Below are positions 34,025 through 43,990 of a stretch of 64,000 nucleotides of DNA, one piece after another. The notes under the pieces were generated by a model that was given only the letters and a program-made list of their open reading frames with translations, did no database searches and was not told the origin of the DNA. The DNA comes from Oligoflexia bacterium (GTDB taxonomy: Bacteria; Bdellovibrionota; UBA1018; CAIPTA01), in the NCBI GenBank assembly GCA_023954355.1, contig JAMLID010000010.1, positions 1 through 64,000 of the forward strand, in the 5' to 3' direction. The position numbers were made by a program, and so were the translations under genes. The stretch's first letter is position 1; each line of letters opens with the position of its first letter.

Positions 34025-35531
34025 ATTTTAGAGAATTTAATGTGTTTAAAACAATCGATTCAGTCGAATTAGAGTTATTCATTTTTTCAAATAGCGCGCT
34101 TGCTATTTGTTCATAGGAATATGTAGAAATGCCCTCTTCAAGTAATAAATACTGGATATATCGTATAGATCTGTCTATCAGCTTGCCGTTAGAAGGGCGT
34201 ACCCAAGTCATGATATTTGATTGGTATCTACCCATTTTTCCCATAATAAGCGTTGAAAGAATATTTAAAGTCATTTTTAAAATAAGCTGTTTTTCTAGAA
34301 GACTTAGCCCACTAGTATTTAACGTATGATTAAAGTTTTCAAATTTGAATTGAATCCCTTCATTTGTTTCTTGAATAGAAAATATCTCATGTTCTTTTTT
34401 ATAGCTTGCTCTACGGTCTATATTTTTCAAGCTGAAATCGAAACCGTCTAACTTAAATTTTCCAGCAACTCCATTAAGTTTGCTCCACTCGAGAGGAATC
34501 GGATTTCGACCTAATAATTTTAGCCAGGCTTCGTCAGCCGTATAGGTATTTTCAATTGCCAAATGGCATAGAGAAGTTTGAGTGTTCTCTTCTCGAGTAT
34601 TTTCAAAGCCAGGTAAGCTGAAAGTAGGAGAACGCTCTGTAGTGTCTGTTAGAATTGTCATAGCATATTCGTTAGTGCTGTATGTACAGATTCCTCCACG
34701 CCTATAAAGAGAAGACTCGGCATCTATAAATTTAGTTAGAAAGCTTAAATCTAGATTTTTATAAAATTTGCAAAAATCTTTGTATTTTTCTTTCCAATGA
34801 GCTTGCTCTGAATAAAGCGCTAGCCCAACTAAATACATTTGCGCAGTGCTAGCTTGCATTCTAGTACTGCCAGACAAAGCCATTTGCCCTGTAGGGATAT
34901 ATATTTTTTTTACATTTTTGTTTTCAATGATTTTTTTCGATCTCTCTACTTTTTGTTTTAATAAATCTGGTGGGTTACAAAAAATAAAATATGGATTGCG
35001 ATTTGAAATTTTCAATGCCTCCTCTGTAGCGCCGATCACAGTTGGAGTTTCGCCCCCTTCTGTTACAGCAATGAGTAAATCATTTTTAGAAAACCCTATT
35101 TCTCTTAACTGTTGAGCACCGTATTCTAAAAAATCTTCGAAATTTTCAATAGACCTTACAAGGGCTAGATCACCGCCTGACATAAATCCTAATACTTTTG
35201 AGGATTGTTCTGGATATAGGGATTTCCAAATTCTTTCTAGAGAGAGAGACAGCCTGCCAGTGGCCCCACATCCATAGATATAAATATTGCCTCCGTCTTT
35301 TAAAGTAGAGCCAATAGATTCTTGTAGCTCATTAATTTCGTTCTCCCTTTCAAAAATAGATTCCAGAGCATCGGAGTCGATACTTTTTAATATATCTATC
35401 GCTTTCTCTAAATTCTCATCAGCAATTTTTTTTAAATTAGTTGATTTAGGATTGGGTTGCTCAGTGATTAAATCACCTAGACGAAAATAATTTTTAGTAG
35501 CTAAAAATTCCTGCAATTTTTTATTTTCCAT
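34014..35531 (-). CDS. SIS-domain protein, MurQ/GckR-like
   Basis: A 505-residue protein whose first half resembles N-acetylmuramic acid 6-phosphate etherase (MurQ): LITEQPNPKS near the start, YIYGCGATGRLSLSLE as the sugar-phosphate loop, GFMSGGDLALVRSIENFED, and TEGGETPTVIGA. MurQ is about 300 residues, so this protein carries an extra 200. In length it is nearer to the GckR type. MurQ removes lactate from MurNAc-6-P during cell wall recycling; a related sugar-phosphate role is likely here. The ATG at 35531 fits the family start, but 35579 is also possible; neither has a good ribosome site. Confidence 0.78.
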   Translation of the reverse strand: MENKKLQEFLATKNYFRLGDLITEQPNPKSTNLKKIADENLEKAIDILKSIDSDALESIFERENEINELQESIGSTLKDGGNIYIYGCGATGRLSLSLERIWKSLYPEQSSKVLGFMSGGDLALVRSIENFEDFLEYGAQQLREIGFSKNDLLIAVTEGGETPTVIGATEEALKISNRNPYFIFCNPPDLLKQKVERSKKIIENKNVKKIYIPTGQMALSGSTRMQASTAQMYLVGLALYSEQAHWKEKYKDFCKFYKNLDLSFLTKFIDAESSLYRRGGICTYSTNEYAMTILTDTTERSPTFSLPGFENTREENTQTSLCHLAIENTYTADEAWLKLLGRNPIPLEWSKLNGVAGKFKLDGFDFSLKNIDRRASYKKEHEIFSIQETNEGIQFKFENFNHTLNTSGLSLLEKQLILKMTLNILSTLIMGKMGRYQSNIMTWVRPSNGKLIDRSIRYIQYLLLEEGISTYSYEQIASALFEKMNNSNSTESIVLNTLNSLKSNL

Positions 35532-35715
35532 ATTGTTATTTGTGTTTTTGATTAAGCTTGATTCTAAAAGAAGATCCATTCTATGAGTTTAGCTTTGCTG
35601 AAATGTACAGGCAAAGAGAAAGAGATCTCCAAGTCTGTAGCGGTAGCAGGTGTAAAATTGTAGCTGTGCGCGAAATTAATAGAATTTCGAAGAAAATCTA
35701 TATATGAAGAGGTGA

Positions 35716-37533
35716 ATGGCACAAAATCTATTACAGCTAAAAGAAGGTAAAAAGTCGTTTGGTTCTAAACTTTTATTCGACAATGCCACCTGTTCTATAA
35801 ATTTAGGAGAGCACGTGGGCTTAATTGGACCAAATGGAGCCGGAAAGACTACCTTTTTTCGAGTGATTTTAGGGGAAGAAAATTTAGATAGCGGTGAAAT
35901 AATACAGTCAAGAGATCTACGAATAGGATATTTATCTCAACATGATGAGTGGATGCCCGATGAAACGGTAGAGAGCTTTTTAACTAGATTTTCGCGAATA
36001 CCATTATGGGAGCTAAAATCTATCGGTAGATCGCTTTATCTGTTTGAAGAAGTGTATACATCTAAAATTACAGATCTTAGTGGCGGCTATCGCATGAGAG
36101 TTAAGCTTTTAGGCCTACTTGGCCAAGAACCAAATCTTATGCTTTTAGACGAGCCAACAAACTACTTAGATTTAGAAACAACATTAGTTTTAGAAGAGTT
36201 TTTGCAGAACTTTAAATATAGTTTTATTTTGATTTCTCATGATCGAGAATTTCTGCGTAAAACAACTGATCATATTTTAGAAATTGAAGAGGGAGAATTC
36301 ACAAAATATCCAGGAAATTTGGATGATTATTTTGAGCAAAAAGAACTATTACGTCAGCAGCTAGAAAGCAAAGCGATGAGTGTTAGCAATAAAAGGAAAG
36401 AAATTTTAGATTTCGTTGCACGCTTTGGTGCAAAAGCAACAAAAGCAAGACAAGCTCAATCTAGATTAAAGCAGTTAGAAAAGCTAGAAGACGTAAATAT
36501 TAAGCCTATTCCAAGAACTTCAGCAATAAGAATTCCTGAGCCAGAAAAAACAGGCAAAGTCGTTGTTCAATTTAAAGATGTGCAATTGGGATATAATAGT
36601 AAAATTATTTTGCGTAATTTAAATTTAGAAATTTTGCGTTCTGACCATGTGGCGGTAGTTGGATTTAACGGCGCAGGAAAATCTACTTTTCTTAAAGCTA
36701 TCGCTGGAAGCCTGAGTCCTCAAAAGGGAACTATTGAGTTCGGAATGGGGGTGCAATTTGGCTACTATTCGCAGCATGTAGTAGAACAAGTAGGCACTAT
36801 AGGTACGATATATGAGGCTTTAGAGGCATCTGCTGATGTTTCGATCACTAGACAGCAAATATTAGATCTAGCTGGTGCTTTACTTTTTTCTGGTGATGAT
36901 CTTTATAAACCGCTGAAAATTTTATCTGGCGGTGAAAAAGCAAGAGTTGCTATCGGACAAATCTTATTAAGAAAAAAACCTGTTTTGGTACTAGATGAGC
37001 CTACTAACCATCTAGATTTTCAAACAGTAGAAACGCTTGTGAACGCACTTTCTCTTTATGAAGGTACTGTAATTGTTGTGAGTCACGATAGAAGCTTTAT
37101 TAAGAGAGTGGGTAGAAAAATTCTAGAAGTAGATAACGGAAATATTTCTTTATACATGGGAAATTATGAAGAATATCTATGGAGCGTTAGTAAAAGAATT
37201 ATAGAAAACCAGTCTTTAACGAATATAGATAGTGTCAGTAAACAAAATGAACAAGAAAGAAAGTGGAACTGGAAAGAAGAAAAGAAAAAAATTGATCGTG
37301 AAATTAGAATTCTTGAAAAGAAAATAACAGAGGCACAGGAGTTATTAATTTCTTTAGAAGAAAGAAGAGAGCAACTAAATTCTGAAATTGCCTCAACACA
37401 AGAGGGAAATAATTCATTACTGAGTGAGATGATTCAGATTGATAGTAAAATTGTAGCAACTGAGGCATCGTGGGCAGAGGCAGAAAACAAGTTACTGGAA
37501 TTAAACCTTAGATTGAAAGACTTTACACTTTGA
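35716..37533 (+). CDS. ABC-F family ATPase with long C-terminal coiled coil
   Basis: A 605-residue soluble ABC-F protein with two ATP-binding cassettes and no membrane helices. Cassette 1 has Walker A GPNGAGKT, signature LSGGY and Walker B LMLLDEPTNYLD. Cassette 2 has GFNGAGKS, LSGGE and LVLDEPTNHLD. A charged linker (about 225-275) lies between. A coiled coil of about 110 residues (500-605, rich in Glu, Lys and Arg) closes the protein, as in Uup and YheS-like forms. ABC-F proteins act on ribosomes during translation stalling or antibiotic stress. GAGGTGA precedes the ATG. Confidence 0.92.
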   Translation: MAQNLLQLKEGKKSFGSKLLFDNATCSINLGEHVGLIGPNGAGKTTFFRVILGEENLDSGEIIQSRDLRIGYLSQHDEWMPDETVESFLTRFSRIPLWELKSIGRSLYLFEEVYTSKITDLSGGYRMRVKLLGLLGQEPNLMLLDEPTNYLDLETTLVLEEFLQNFKYSFILISHDREFLRKTTDHILEIEEGEFTKYPGNLDDYFEQKELLRQQLESKAMSVSNKRKEILDFVARFGAKATKARQAQSRLKQLEKLEDVNIKPIPRTSAIRIPEPEKTGKVVVQFKDVQLGYNSKIILRNLNLEILRSDHVAVVGFNGAGKSTFLKAIAGSLSPQKGTIEFGMGVQFGYYSQHVVEQVGTIGTIYEALEASADVSITRQQILDLAGALLFSGDDLYKPLKILSGGEKARVAIGQILLRKKPVLVLDEPTNHLDFQTVETLVNALSLYEGTVIVVSHDRSFIKRVGRKILEVDNGNISLYMGNYEEYLWSVSKRIIENQSLTNIDSVSKQNEQERKWNWKEEKKKIDREIRILEKKITEAQELLISLEERREQLNSEIASTQEGNNSLLSEMIQIDSKIVATEASWAEAENKLLELNLRLKDFTL

Positions 37534-37573
37534 CGTTAGGCGGTAAGGTGAGCCTAGAAACACTAGATGTTTC

Positions 37574-37608
37574 GAAACAGGATCTTTCTGTTTTATCTAT
37601 TTTTTTGA
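37574..37608 (+). terminator. weak rho-independent terminator candidate
   Basis: The gap 37534-37747 holds no gene. After the ABC-F stop, AAACAG (37575-37580) can pair with CTGTTT (37588-37593), followed by a T-rich run ending in seven T. The stem is short, so this is a modest call. The rest of the gap is AT-rich with no clear signal. Confidence 0.4.
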
Positions 37609-37747
37609 ATAAAATTAAATCAACCAAAGAGTGAATTAATCAATTATCTACACCTAGAGAATTTAGTTTAATTAAATTAGAATAGAGTAAGTTCAGAACA
37701 ACTAGAGAATCGACGGTGTATTATAAATCTTTGTCATGTGAATTTTA

Positions 37748-38572
37748 ATGAATGTTTCTAAGTTACTTTTTTTAGCATTTGAAAAATACTTTTTGAATAT
37801 GTACTGGATTCTTCCTGTTCTAATTATTTCTTTGATAGAATGGAGAAAGTCGAATAGTCGAAAAATAACTGCAGAAATTTTGGTATTCGATTTATTTGTT
37901 AGTTTTTTAAATTCCACATTTAATTTGTTGTTCAGCTTTTTTATGACGGTGCTAGTGCTTAAACACCTCTTTGGTGAGCAAATATTTTTCGGCTATCGTC
38001 ATGAAGGATACTTAATGGGTTCTCTGCATTTTCTAATGGCATTAGTTTTCTTAGATCTCAACGCAACAGTTTGGCACTACTTGAAGCATAATTTTTCGTG
38101 GCTTTGGTTTTTTCATAAATATCATCATAACTGGACTATTTATACTGGGCTAGCAGCTTCGAGGGTACATCCACTGGAAAAAATTCCTCCTCTGATTGTT
38201 TCTTCAGTAGTTTATTTACTAATATTTAGAAATTTAGAGACATTTGCTTTAGCTGCGGTTGCTATTAGATTGCAGGCGGTCTTTACTCACGCAAACTTTG
38301 ATATTTCATATGGTTGGTTTGATCGAGTATTAGCATCTCCTAGGTATCACAAAATTCACCATTTAGTGGATTCTCATTATTATTCGAAAAATCTGTGCGT
38401 GATGTTTCCTATTTTTGATAAAATACTAGGTACGCAAATTTTGCCTGAGAACCTAAATGTACCAATGAAGTTTGGGGTAAAAAATGCCTATGTTTTTGAA
38501 TTAGAAAAACCTGGCTTTTACGAAAAGTTAAAAATTTTTATTAATCTAATTTTTATGAGAAAAGTGGGTTAA
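37748..38572 (+). CDS. sterol desaturase/fatty acid hydroxylase family membrane enzyme
   Basis: A 274-residue membrane protein with about four or five helices. The diiron histidine boxes of the fatty acid hydroxylase superfamily are present in order: WHYLKHN, then FHKYHHNW, then FTHANFDI, and KIHH (in RYHKIHHLVDSHYY). The family puts hydroxyl groups or double bonds into lipids, sterols or carotenoids at the membrane, using oxygen. The substrate cannot be told. The gene stands alone; the ATG at 37748 lies after an AT-rich stretch with no clear ribosome site. Confidence 0.88.
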   Translation: MNVSKLLFLAFEKYFLNMYWILPVLIISLIEWRKSNSRKITAEILVFDLFVSFLNSTFNLLFSFFMTVLVLKHLFGEQIFFGYRHEGYLMGSLHFLMALVFLDLNATVWHYLKHNFSWLWFFHKYHHNWTIYTGLAASRVHPLEKIPPLIVSSVVYLLIFRNLETFALAAVAIRLQAVFTHANFDISYGWFDRVLASPRYHKIHHLVDSHYYSKNLCVMFPIFDKILGTQILPENLNVPMKFGVKNAYVFELEKPGFYEKLKIFINLIFMRKVG

Positions 38573-38638
38573 TCATTTAGCCTTCATGAGATTCTTTGAG
38601 AGAATAAAAATATTAAAGCGTAAGTCAGTGCAGTGTCG

Positions 38639-39589
38639 TCACTCTACAAAAAAATCTTTTTTAGTATCTAGGCATGTATAAATCGTATTATCTGAAGGAA
38701 ATAATTCTCTTACAAATTTCGACTTTTCGTCTAAATTTTTTTCTTCTATTTTTTCAAGGCAGCTTTTTAAGTCGCTTGCTTGATCGCACGAAACAACTAA
38801 GAATGAACTTTGTGTTGGATTTTTCCAATCGAAAAGTTCGGTATTCATTATCATAGAGTATAGGTATTCTTTACCTGATTTTTTTACTTCAGCGCGGGGG
38901 TATTTTTTAAGCTCTTCATAGTCAAGATGTATAAATTCGGTAGGTCTAATTAATGTTTTTCCATTCCAATAGTCATAGTTCACAACGAAAAAAGATCTAT
39001 CATCATTCAAGAACGATTTATCTTTTGCAGAAATTTTTCCAGAAAGGGTTGGCTTCTCAGGACAGTTCTTGGGACCTACTAAATAACTATAAGCCTGTCC
39101 ATTGGTTTTTACCTTATATGAATTGTCTTCGAATTTTTGTAGATTTGATTCGTTATCTAGTTGATAGTCGATTCTTAAAATTTGTCTAGTACCCTGTACT
39201 TCGGTATCAGCTAAACGTACAATGTATTTTAAGACATTGTTTTTTTTTAAGAGATCTAATTCTGATTCTTGATTGTGAGAAAAAATAATTTCTATTTTTT
39301 CTTTTACTAAGTTGGTTTTCGCCTTTACTTTATAATAGGTTTTATACACCAGTGGTCTTAATCCTAATGGTCGATAAATGAGTTCTACTGAAACATCTTT
39401 AGCAGACTGTGCCTGTGACAATAATATTTCTGGAACTACCGCTTGGAGACTTACTTGTACTAGGTTTTGCATACCATTTTCTTTTAGTGCGTCGGGAGTA
39501 GAGGGACTACTATAGTAAAAAAATATTCCCACTAAGACAGTAAAAGCGCCTATAAAAAAGCCGGCTATGAATAGTATTATTTTTTTCAC
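38639..39589 (-). CDS. membrane-anchored or exported protein of unknown function
   Basis: A 316-residue protein with an N-terminal hydrophobic helix (about residues 4-27) that may be a signal anchor or uncleaved signal peptide. The rest is a beta-rich, charged domain with several conserved-looking short Lys/Glu segments and five cysteines, four of them in the last 70 residues or so. No family or enzyme motif recognised. AGGAG lies upstream of the ATG at 39589, and ribosome spacing is good. It stands between two secreted-protein genes. Confidence 0.68.
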   Translation of the reverse strand: MKKIILFIAGFFIGAFTVLVGIFFYYSSPSTPDALKENGMQNLVQVSLQAVVPEILLSQAQSAKDVSVELIYRPLGLRPLVYKTYYKVKAKTNLVKEKIEIIFSHNQESELDLLKKNNVLKYIVRLADTEVQGTRQILRIDYQLDNESNLQKFEDNSYKVKTNGQAYSYLVGPKNCPEKPTLSGKISAKDKSFLNDDRSFFVVNYDYWNGKTLIRPTEFIHLDYEELKKYPRAEVKKSGKEYLYSMIMNTELFDWKNPTQSSFLVVSCDQASDLKSCLEKIEEKNLDEKSKFVRELFPSDNTIYTCLDTKKDFFVE

Positions 39590-39688
39590 AAAAACTCCTG
39601 TTTGGTGTGACTTTCCTAATACTATCTATTTTGGAATACAAATAAAGAATTATTTTTGTTGGGCTAGAGGATGTTAACGCATTTTTGA

Positions 39689-40642
39689 CTAGCGTCCATA
39701 GCGTTCTTGGTCGGTTTTTTGACAAGCCAAAGCTTCTTCATAAGAGGCCGCATCTCTACAGATACCTCCTATACAGCACTTATAAAATTTTCCTTTTTTC
39801 TTGCTGTTTGCTTGTTCTGCTGCGGCAGTAATACCAGATGCAATACCACTTACGCGTTGTTCATCTGTGCCAGAGATACCAGAGTCTTTTGATGCAGGAT
39901 CTCTAGCAGTACCATCTTTATTGGTTTTGAATAAATTTAGGCTATTGGTGTGATCTGCGATTAGGTTATTGTATTTCGAGCATTCTTTAAATAGATCTGC
40001 AGGGATTCCTTTGCCGGCGGTCATATACCAGGCAGTACGGTACACTTCTGGGCGAGTGGGCATAAACACATGGTCTGTGCCTGATAGACGACAGTTCTGT
40101 GCGCCATTTACTTCATAGCCAGGCAGACCAAGGCCTCTTTGATAGAAGTTTGCAAATTTTCCTGCTCCAGGATTAGTGATCGTATTGATTCTTCCACCTT
40201 TGAAGATCATTGCCACATCATCCATCCCTTGCCTTGGATCGATTCCGAGAGCATTAACTTTTTCCATGGGAAAATCTTTCTTTTTAAGCCCTTTGATAGT
40301 ACTTAGTAGTCCAAATTTTCCGCCATAGCTATGACCCATAACAACTACAATAATTTTATCACCAACGATTTTATATTTTTTCATGATGCAACTTACGGCT
40401 TGTGACGCCTGTGGAAACGAATAGCCAACTACATCTACTTTTCCCTTAAAATCTTTTTTTAATCTTTTTCCGATATTATTATAGACCTGATAGCCTAGAG
40501 CTTCACCCATGAGTCCTTCAAAGGTTACGACGATTCGAACGTTTTTAGGATCATTTGAAATATCGCAATTATATAAACCAGCAAATACAGAAGTACTATA
40601 GAGGAGGCTTAGTAAAATAGAAATCAAACTTAAAAACTTCAT
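39689..40642 (-). CDS. exported alpha/beta-hydrolase-like protein
   Basis: A 317-residue protein with a signal peptide (residues 1-21, ending VFAG). A nucleophile elbow GHSYGG is seen near residue 108, after a strand (IIVVVMGHSYGG), which marks an alpha/beta-hydrolase fold. Possible acid and base residues are the Asp in LGIDPRQ and the His in GTDHVFMP or ADHTNS. The C-terminus has a Cys-rich tail (KCCIGGICRDA). It may be a secreted esterase or lipase. The gene start is preceded by a CTGGAGAAG site. Confidence 0.72.
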   Translation of the reverse strand: MKFLSLISILLSLLYSTSVFAGLYNCDISNDPKNVRIVVTFEGLMGEALGYQVYNNIGKRLKKDFKGKVDVVGYSFPQASQAVSCIMKKYKIVGDKIIVVVMGHSYGGKFGLLSTIKGLKKKDFPMEKVNALGIDPRQGMDDVAMIFKGGRINTITNPGAGKFANFYQRGLGLPGYEVNGAQNCRLSGTDHVFMPTRPEVYRTAWYMTAGKGIPADLFKECSKYNNLIADHTNSLNLFKTNKDGTARDPASKDSGISGTDEQRVSGIASGITAAAEQANSKKKGKFYKCCIGGICRDAASYEEALACQKTDQERYGR

Positions 40643-40856
40643 TCTTCTCCAGGGTAGAAAGTATATGCCTATGAAATATATCGACTAATACTCTAGATAA
40701 CTTTAACAAAAGGTTGTGTTTAAGTGTTTGATATTATTGAGTAATGATCTAATTTCTAAATCTAATCTTAGGCCAAGCTCTAGCTTGAGAAAAAACAATC
40801 TTAAATAGCCAATTGTGGTTGTTCCTAGTCTTAGGATTCTGTAATCTCTCGGGTCT

Positions 40857-42473
40857 ATGATTAATGTTTCGAATATTACTAAAAGTTATGGTGACCAAGT
40901 TCTTTACCAGAGCGCCTCTTTTTCTATCAACGCGGGAGAAAAAGTAGGCTTGGTTGGCCCCAATGGAGCAGGTAAAACTACGATTTTTCGTTTAATCACT
41001 GGTGAAGAATCTGTGGATAGTGGGGTGATCGCAAAAACGGGCAAGCCGCTTATTGGATATTTTTCACAAAATATTGAAGATATGAAGGGTCGATCTGCGA
41101 TCGCAGAAGTGATTTCTGCTGTTGGATTAGAAGATGTCAAAAATAGGTTGTCAGAGCTAGAAGCAAAACTTTCAGAGCCATTGGAAGATGACTTAATGGC
41201 AAAAGTTTTAGAAGAATATGGTGAGCTGCAAGTGCAGTTTGAGCATATGGGTGGGTATGATGTTGAAACAAGAGCAGCTGAAATTTTAACCGGTTTAGGA
41301 ATCGGTCCAGAAGACTATCATCGCCAGACAGAAAGCTTTAGTGGTGGCTGGAAAATGAGAATTGCGTTGGCAAAAATATTGGCTTTGCAGCCAGACCTTC
41401 TTTTAATGGATGAGCCAACAAATCATCTAGATATGGAGTCTATAATTTGGCTAGAGGAGTGGATACGCAATTTCAAAGGTGCAGTTCTAATGACGAGTCA
41501 CGATCGTGAGTTCATGAATCGTATTATTAGTAGAATAGTAGAGGTTTCAAATAAAACTGTTTCGTTATACTCGGGCGACTATGATTTTTACGATAGAGAA
41601 AGAGAGGTAAGGAGACAGCAATTAATTGCTACGGCAAAGAGACAAGAAGATATGCTTGCTAAAGAAGAGGAATTTATTGCTCGCTTTGCTGCACGCGCCT
41701 CTCACGCTGCTCAAGTGCAATCTCGTGTTAAAAAGTTAGAAAAAATAGAGCGAGTAGAGATTCCACCAGACGAGAAAGTCATTAATTTAGAATGGCCTGT
41801 GCCAACTAGAGGTGGTGACGATGTAGTTAAGATTGAAAATCTAGGAAAAATCTGGAAAACCGATCAAGGAAAAGAAAAGCTAGTTTTTCAAAACGCGAAT
41901 GCGATTGTTAGACGCTTAGATCGAATAGCCGTAGTCGGTGTGAATGGAGCGGGTAAATCAACTTTATTAAAAATTATAGTAGGTCATGCAGAGGCAACAA
42001 GCGGTAATGCTATTTTAGGAAATAGTATTTCTGTAGGTTACTTTAGTCAGAACTCTATGGATATTTTAGACTCTAGTTTAACTGTTTTTGAAGAGCTTCA
42101 TAACTCGATTCCTAATGCGAGCATTGGATTTGTTCGTACCATTTTAGGAGCATTTAAATTTTCTGGTGACGACGTTGAGAAAAAAATATCAGTTCTATCT
42201 GGTGGCGAAAAAAGCAGGTTAGTGCTTGCAACAATTTTAGCAAAAGCGCCTAATTTTTTAGTTTTAGACGAACCAACTAACCACTTGGATATACGTTCTA
42301 GAGAAGTTCTTTTAGGTGCTATTAAAAACTTTCCCGGTACAGTAATGGTAGTTAGCCACGATCGCTTTTTTTTAAGAGAAATCACAAGCAGGGTTTTTGA
42401 ATTAGATAAAAATCAATTACTGATTACAGATGCCAATTGGGATTATTATATTTCCAAAAAGAAATTGAATTAA
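40857..42473 (+). CDS. ABC-F family ATPase (second copy in window)
   Basis: A 538-residue soluble ABC-F protein with two cassettes. Cassette 1 has GPNGAGKTT, SFSGGW and LLLMDEPTNHLD; cassette 2 has GVNGAGKST, LSGGE and LVLDEPTNHLD. The inter-domain linker (about 230-300, rich in Arg, Gln and Lys, with the ARASHAAQVQSRVKKLEK pattern) reaches the ribosomal peptidyl-transferase region in this family. It has no long C-terminal coiled coil, unlike the other copy, and is nearer to the YbiT-like or EttA-like types. The ATG at 40857 has no clear ribosome site. Confidence 0.92.
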   Translation: MINVSNITKSYGDQVLYQSASFSINAGEKVGLVGPNGAGKTTIFRLITGEESVDSGVIAKTGKPLIGYFSQNIEDMKGRSAIAEVISAVGLEDVKNRLSELEAKLSEPLEDDLMAKVLEEYGELQVQFEHMGGYDVETRAAEILTGLGIGPEDYHRQTESFSGGWKMRIALAKILALQPDLLLMDEPTNHLDMESIIWLEEWIRNFKGAVLMTSHDREFMNRIISRIVEVSNKTVSLYSGDYDFYDREREVRRQQLIATAKRQEDMLAKEEEFIARFAARASHAAQVQSRVKKLEKIERVEIPPDEKVINLEWPVPTRGGDDVVKIENLGKIWKTDQGKEKLVFQNANAIVRRLDRIAVVGVNGAGKSTLLKIIVGHAEATSGNAILGNSISVGYFSQNSMDILDSSLTVFEELHNSIPNASIGFVRTILGAFKFSGDDVEKKISVLSGGEKSRLVLATILAKAPNFLVLDEPTNHLDIRSREVLLGAIKNFPGTVMVVSHDRFFLREITSRVFELDKNQLLITDANWDYYISKKKLN

Positions 42474-42607
42474 AGAGATCAAAAATTTCTAATTTATGAA
42501 TTGGCACAAAAATCGCTAAATACCTATTAGTTTATAGGTTAGTGGCCTTATATGCATGATGAGAGCCTACGTAGTGCACGTTTGTTTAAAAAATATACAG
42601 AGGATTT

Positions 42608-43462
42608 ATGAAATTTTTATCTCTACTATTATTAGGATTTTTTGCAGTGGCTCCAGCCTCTTTATTGGCAACTGAGCAATTGGCTCCTATTGGCAGCGAG
42701 TCTGATTTTATCGAATTAACCTTAGCTCAAGATGTTATTTTAAATGGAAATCTTGTAACTGGTAATCAATCTAGTATTCAAAAAGCTACGGCTAAAATCA
42801 TAAGTGTTAACCCTTACAATTCTTTAGACATGAGCTTATGTAGTGGGACATTGATTGCATCCGATGTTATTTTGACTGCGGCCCACTGTTTTTTAAAAAG
42901 AGCACCTGGCCGAGTATCTTTTAGTAGTGACGATAATATAGATAGTATTGTTTCAGAAAATATTGCCGATTTTGTTGTACACCCAAATTTTAAACTTAAA
43001 AAAGCAAAGTCACTTTTAGGTATAAAGTTAAATGATATGGATACTGAGAATGATATTGCTTTAGTTTTCTTAAAAGAAAAACTACCAGCATTTTTAACAC
43101 CAGCTCTTTTGCCTCCTAAAGGATATAGTATCCATTCAAGCCCACTCATTATTTTGGCAGGTTTTGGTAAAGTTAGCCAAAGTGATAGTGTTTCTATTTT
43201 TAAGAAACCATTAAATTTTACTCTCGCAAAAATATCTGATGCTGGTAATTCAAAAATAAAAATAACAGGCAAAAAGAATATTTGCTCTGGAGATTCAGGC
43301 GGCCCTATTTACGGAAAAGTAGAGAGAAGCAGTAAGTTAGTTGTTCTTGGTGTACACTCTTTCGGGAACTGTAGTGATTCTGCTCAAGATACTAAAGTTT
43401 CTGATTATACAAATTGGATACTTTTAGAAATTGAAAAGTTTCGTTCAACACAAGATATTTAG
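42608..43462 (+). CDS. trypsin-like serine protease (S1), exported
   Basis: A 284-residue secreted protease. The signal peptide covers about residues 1-21. The triad is His93 (LTAAHC), Asp149 (ENDIALV) and Ser230 (CSGDSGGP). CSGTLIASDVILTAAHC and the disulfide cysteines are typical of the chymotrypsin fold. A short propeptide of about 35 residues precedes the domain. The enzyme probably digests proteins outside the cell or in the periplasm. AGAGGA lies four bases before the ATG. Specificity is unclear because the S1 pocket could not be aligned with certainty. Confidence 0.9.
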   Translation: MKFLSLLLLGFFAVAPASLLATEQLAPIGSESDFIELTLAQDVILNGNLVTGNQSSIQKATAKIISVNPYNSLDMSLCSGTLIASDVILTAAHCFLKRAPGRVSFSSDDNIDSIVSENIADFVVHPNFKLKKAKSLLGIKLNDMDTENDIALVFLKEKLPAFLTPALLPPKGYSIHSSPLIILAGFGKVSQSDSVSIFKKPLNFTLAKISDAGNSKIKITGKKNICSGDSGGPIYGKVERSSKLVVLGVHSFGNCSDSAQDTKVSDYTNWILLEIEKFRSTQDI

Positions 43463-43515
43463 TTTTATACAATCAAGAGTGTTTTCTCTTTTTAATTTAG
43501 TGTTAGGCTTAAGAG

Positions 43516-43914
43516 ATGAATATTTTTTTAAGCCTTCTTATTGTTACCATATCTCACGCAATTGACACCGAACAGTTGAGTTTTCGTTATACTCCAAACG
43601 AAGGGTCAAGTTCAGCTTGCGAGGCAAAACCTATTCGTGATTTGCCTGATTGGGAAATTATTTGTGATACAGATTATGGTAAGAAGATTTTTGCCGCACA
43701 CATTGTCTTAAGAGAGTTTTCTAGTGAACACAGATCACATTTAGAGATCTTATACTGGGTGACTGCAAGAAGCGAAGGTCTTAATAATCCACCGAAATTT
43801 CACTCAACCACCAGTCGAATGACTTTTTCGAATAAAGCGAAACCAGAAGAAATTCACTTATCCCAAGGTATTGAGAATGACTTTGCTTCCTTAGATATGC
43901 GGTGGAAACGCTAA
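43516..43914 (+). CDS. small exported protein of unknown function
   Basis: A 132-residue protein with a signal peptide (residues 1-15, about VTISHA) and a mature part with two cysteines (residues 35 and 50) that could form a disulfide. It looks beta-rich, with no known motif. AAGAG touches the ATG. It lies 53 bases after the serine protease on the same strand, so it could be its partner or inhibitor, but that is only positional. Confidence 0.62.
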   Translation: MNIFLSLLIVTISHAIDTEQLSFRYTPNEGSSSACEAKPIRDLPDWEIICDTDYGKKIFAAHIVLREFSSEHRSHLEILYWVTARSEGLNNPPKFHSTTSRMTFSNKAKPEEIHLSQGIENDFASLDMRWKR

Positions 43915-43990
43915 AGAGGATTGCTTAAAAATATAGGGCTTGTTAGATGTAGCAGCACAAAGATAATATTCTTTAGAGGAGTCTTTACCT

